Shown here piece by piece: positions 60,722 to 64,000 of a stretch of 64,000 nucleotides of DNA. Position 1 is the first letter of the stretch; each line of letters begins with the position of its first letter. The notes beneath the pieces were generated by a model. The model was not told where the DNA came from and searched no databases. It saw only the letters and a program-made list of their open reading frames with translations. A program made the translations under genes and the position numbers. The stretch lies in NCBI GenBank assembly GCA_026008535.1, contig BRKX01000014.1:496001-560000 (forward strand), read 5' to 3'. Source of the DNA: Perilla frutescens (Eukaryota; Streptophyta; Magnoliopsida; Lamiales; Lamiaceae).

Positions 60722-61085
60722 GGGCTAAGATCCTCCATTGTTATTTTTATATTGTATTCTCTATTGTTCGCACACTTGATTTTTTTTTTTAATTTATTGT
60801 GGTTCAGTTTAGTTTTATATTGGTTATTTAGGCTTCATTCTACCCAATTAAAGTGTATTATAATTTTTTAGTATTTAATTTTTAGTTTTAGTTATTAATT
60901 AATTATTTTAAGAATTAAATACTACAACATTGTAAATTTGTAATAAATTTTAATTGGGTAGGATGACCCAAAATAATAATCATAAAATTAAACTAAATCA
61001 CAATAAATTGAAATTAAAAAAATTGAAAAAAAAAACTATGAAAAATCAAGTATGTAATATGGAATGCAATACAAAATGTGTAAGA
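60722..61085. mobile_element. Fold-back MITE in the promoter region of gene 7
   Basis: Same hairpin-forming element as 47938-48298: the left half has TTTATTGTGGTTCAGTTTAG and GGCTTCATTCTACCCAATTA, the right half TAATTGGGTAGGATGACCC and AAACTAAATCACAATAAA. It reaches to within about 150 bp of the conserved start codon. Confidence 0.6.
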
Positions 61086-61230
61086 GATAAGACGATGGAC
61101 TTAAAAAGCCACCTACAAACGCTTTATGCTCAATCATTCCGGATAACGCTTGCATTGCATCTTAATTGGGTGATGAAGATATTATATTATGGATGAATTA
61201 TTGTTGGGTTGGCCTAAGAGAATTAAGAGA

Positions 61231-63109
61231 ATGATGGCAGCTGAAACTCTCCTCCTTAGCCTTAGCCATAGGTGTTCATCATTGTTGATGATTGTTTTAG
61301 TATGTCAATATTTGTTTCAAATCTCTTTTGCTAACCCTAATTCCTGCACCCCTTCTTCCTGCGGCATCTTTCACAATATTAGGTACCCTTTCCGGCTCAA
61401 GGATGATCCCAACCACTGTGGTGATCGGAGAGCTGAATTAGCATGCGAAAACAATGTCACCTTCATCTATCTCAACTCTCATAAATACTATGTCAAAACT
61501 ATCAACTACGGAAGTTTCTACACCATGAGGGTGGTTGATGCTTCCATAAACAACGACGACACCTGCTCTTTCCCCAACTCTTCTGATTTTAATCCTTATT
61601 ACTTAAACCCATACAGAAATGTTCCTATTAATTTGATGAGCTGCCCAACTCCGTTGAAGAATGCTTCCATGTTTACAGATATTACTCATGACTGTGCCTC
61701 TAATAATTCATCATCCCTTTCCAGATTTACTTATATTAATGTCGGCAGCATGAAGGTCTCCAAGGTACCACAAACGTGCAGAATAGACCTCAAACTGACG
61801 ACATCGTGGAACAAAATTGTGTATTTGATTTTGAACAACAACGTTTCACTTTCAGAAATCCACCAATCTCTCTTGTATGGATTTGAACTCACCTTCTTGT
61901 ACAGTTATTCAAGGACGACAGCGTGGGGTAAGAATGGAAGATGCGTTAAGTTTGTCTCGTTTTTACTGGAATCCCCTATGTATATGTGGATGGGTGTGGG
62001 TCGTTGTGATTAATTGATGTTGATGATTTGCTTTCTAAACTTCATCTTATCCTTCAACATTCCTCTTATATTCTTTAAGGTCATGTGAGAAGTGTATATA
62101 TTTGATTCCCATCATCTCGTATATGTGAGTTTGTGTGTCTGTACTGCCCTGCCTCAGAGTCGAACATTCTGTCATCTGTACCATGTGTATATTAATTACT
62201 CGGATAACATTTAAGAGTTCCTCTTTTTTGCTAATGCTTTGTATTCTGGAAAATGCAGTGAAATTTAGAGACTACTTCTTACACATGTACAGTAAGGATT
62301 CTCACACTTTGAATTTCAACATAGTCTCTGAATATATAATCCTGATCACTTCTAATGGTGTATATTTATTAACCGTATAACATTTAAGAGTTCCTCTTTT
62401 ATGCTAACGCTTTGTATTCTGGAAAATGCAGAGACATTTAGAGACTACTACTTACCCAGTAAGGATTCTCACACTTTGAATTTCAACATATTCCCTTAAT
62501 ATATAATCCTGATCACTTCTAATGGTGTATATCTGCAGCTAGCCTTTGGATTCTTGTGTGCACTGTAGGTGCGCACTTAATATTATATTCCAATGTTTTT
62601 GTATTCTTTATCAGTTTTAATTTTCGATATTAACCAAGACAGAAGATTCAACTAATGATAAAAAAAGCACATTGCATGCAGGTCTGTTATGTGCATTGGT
62701 AAGCCCTCCCGTAATGACCATCATTGGATTCGCCGCTGTATCAGGACTCCTATATCTTGCCTTCTATCTATTATTCTGTGTAAACAAAGTAAAAAGCTGT
62801 AAGAATCCTGACATTCCTCTGTTTCAAGTACTCAAAATTATATATATGTTCTTCTTCGCTTATCATGTATTTGGTGTGCTTGCAGATCGTCTCGTAACAA
62901 CTGTTCCTTTACAAATCATCGGTGCGCTATTAATTTATGTTGTTTTTACTCATCTATAAAATCATTTATTCTATTTTTCGGGATCGAAATATAGAACATC
63001 ATCAAAAGGACTTAATTTTATAGATCTTCCAAATCATGACTCTCACTCTTGCTTTTATATTTTTTGTTAGAATGAGTGAATTAATGATCAGGCAATGAAA
63101 CAGGAATGA

Positions 63110-63158
<49 letters not shown>

Positions 63159-64000
63159 ATCATCATCATCATCATCATCATCATCTCATGCATGGCAGAT
63201 TTCATCATCTTGGCACCAAGGTTCATCATTTTCCCTTTAGCGGTGTGGTTTTTGATTTACAAATTTCGAAGAAGGCATTTGTCCGAATATAACTTGATAG
63301 AAAGTTTCTTACAAAGTGACAATAAACTGATGCCGATCAAATACTCATATACGGACATTAAGAAGATGACCAAAGGTTTTCAAGATAAACTAGGTGAAGG
63401 TGGCTACGGTTCTGTTTACAAAGGGAAGCTCCGAAGTGGCCATTATGTAGCAGTTAAAATGCTCGGAAAATCCGGAGCAAATGGTCAAGACTTCATCAAT
63501 GAAATTGCAACTATTGGAAGGATTCACCATGTCAATGTCGTCAAACTAGTTGGATATTGTGCACAAGGGTATAAGCGGGCACTTGTCTATGATTTCATGC
63601 CCAATGGTTCACTTGAAAAATACCTCTTCAATCAAGAAAAAATGAATTCCTTGGATTGGGATACAAAGTTTGAGATTGCAATAGGAGTTGCTCGCGGAAT
63701 TGAATATTTGCACCTAGGGTGCGACATCCAGATCTTGCATTTTGACATCAAACCTCATAATATACTTCTTGATGATAAGTTCATCCCGAAAATATCTGAT
63801 TTTGGGCTAGCAAAAGTTTGCTCCATAGAAAAGAATGCAGTGACCATGACTGCTGCTAGAGGAACTATCGGTTATGTTGCTCCTGAATTGATCAGCAGAA
63901 GTATCGGTGCAGTCACATACAAGGCTGATGTGTATAGTTTTGGTATGTTGCTGATGGAAATGGTGGGTTTAAAGAGAGACTTGATTGGAAACAATGGGGA
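61231..64000 (+). CDS. LRK10-like receptor-like protein kinase (gene 7), 3' partial
   Basis: My model has exons 61231-61927, 62259-62291, 62432-62458, 62539-62568, 62682-62798, 62886-62921 and 63199 to beyond 64000. The conserved ATG is 61231 (MMAAETLLLSLSHRCSS); an in-frame ATG also stands at 61189. GUB_WAK ectodomain with SCGIFHNIRYPFRLKDD. Mini-exon 2 is present twice (33 and 27 bp), both phase 1 and open. Only one VPL-type exon precedes the kinase. The kinase has the usual VAVK lysine, where its paralogues have VGVK, plus GEGGYGSV, HFDIKPHN, DFG and VAPE. The reading frame is open to the window end, before the end of the kinase domain. Confidence 0.85.
63109..63184. repeat. (ATT)n(ATC)n microsatellite before the kinase exon of gene 7
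   Basis: About 46 bp of ATT repeats followed by about nine ATC units, 14 bp before the acceptor. This is the only paralogue where the tract has changed its repeat unit. Confidence 0.95.

Overview
This looks like nuclear DNA of a eudicot plant. It is AT-rich, its genes have many short introns with ordinary GT..AG sites, and it holds a plant CC-NBS-LRR immune receptor, a tandem family of LRK10-like (leaf rust 10 type) receptor kinases with GUB_WAK ectodomains, and plant-type copia, Athila/Tat gypsy, hAT, CACTA, Stowaway, SINE and Helitron-like repeats. The species cannot be fixed from the sequence. No tRNA, rRNA or CRISPR array was seen.

Layout, with all host genes on the + strand: (1) 2-3583, receptor kinase A, whose first exon is an in-frame chimera of an NLR leucine-rich-repeat segment and a GUB_WAK ectodomain, open at the left edge. 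(2) 3.6-9.0 kb, transposon debris. (3) 9277-12546, receptor kinase 2, intact. (4) 13.4-15.6 kb, Helitron-like element. (5) 16557-19920, receptor kinase 3, intact. (6) 22738-25959, full-length CC-NBS-LRR gene. (7) 28166-32591, receptor kinase B, a pseudogene and near-copy of A. (8) 33-39 kb, the same debris as in region 2 plus a nested copia element and a captured exon-like fragment. (9) 41861-45259, receptor kinase D, intact, a near-copy of gene 3. (10) 48378-50231, gene 6, a receptor that has lost its kinase exon to gypsy-type sequence (50.36-57.4 kb). (11) 57.5-60.7 kb, more transposon debris. (12) 61231 to the right edge, receptor kinase 7, which runs out of the window.

The receptor genes share one architecture. 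Exon 1 (about 700 bp) carries the signal peptide and ectodomain. It is followed by two to six short exons (27-147 bp) coding for hydrophobic or linker segments, then one long exon with a membrane helix and a non-RD kinase (HFD in place of HRD). Every junction I could place is phase 1 and every internal exon is a multiple of 3, so exons can be skipped, duplicated or fused without losing frame, and between paralogues they have been.

The window is built from an old segmental duplication. The A block (1 to about 9.3 kb) plus gene 3 and its 3' flank corresponds to the B block (about 28.1-41.9 kb) plus gene D and its 3' flank. Gene D has the promoter and start of gene 2 joined to the body of gene 3, which is what unequal crossing-over would leave. 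The NLR sits between the two blocks, and a shortened LRR segment of an NLR copy is fused into gene A. The most notable points are the NLR-LRR/receptor-kinase chimera and the phase-1 membrane cassette exons.
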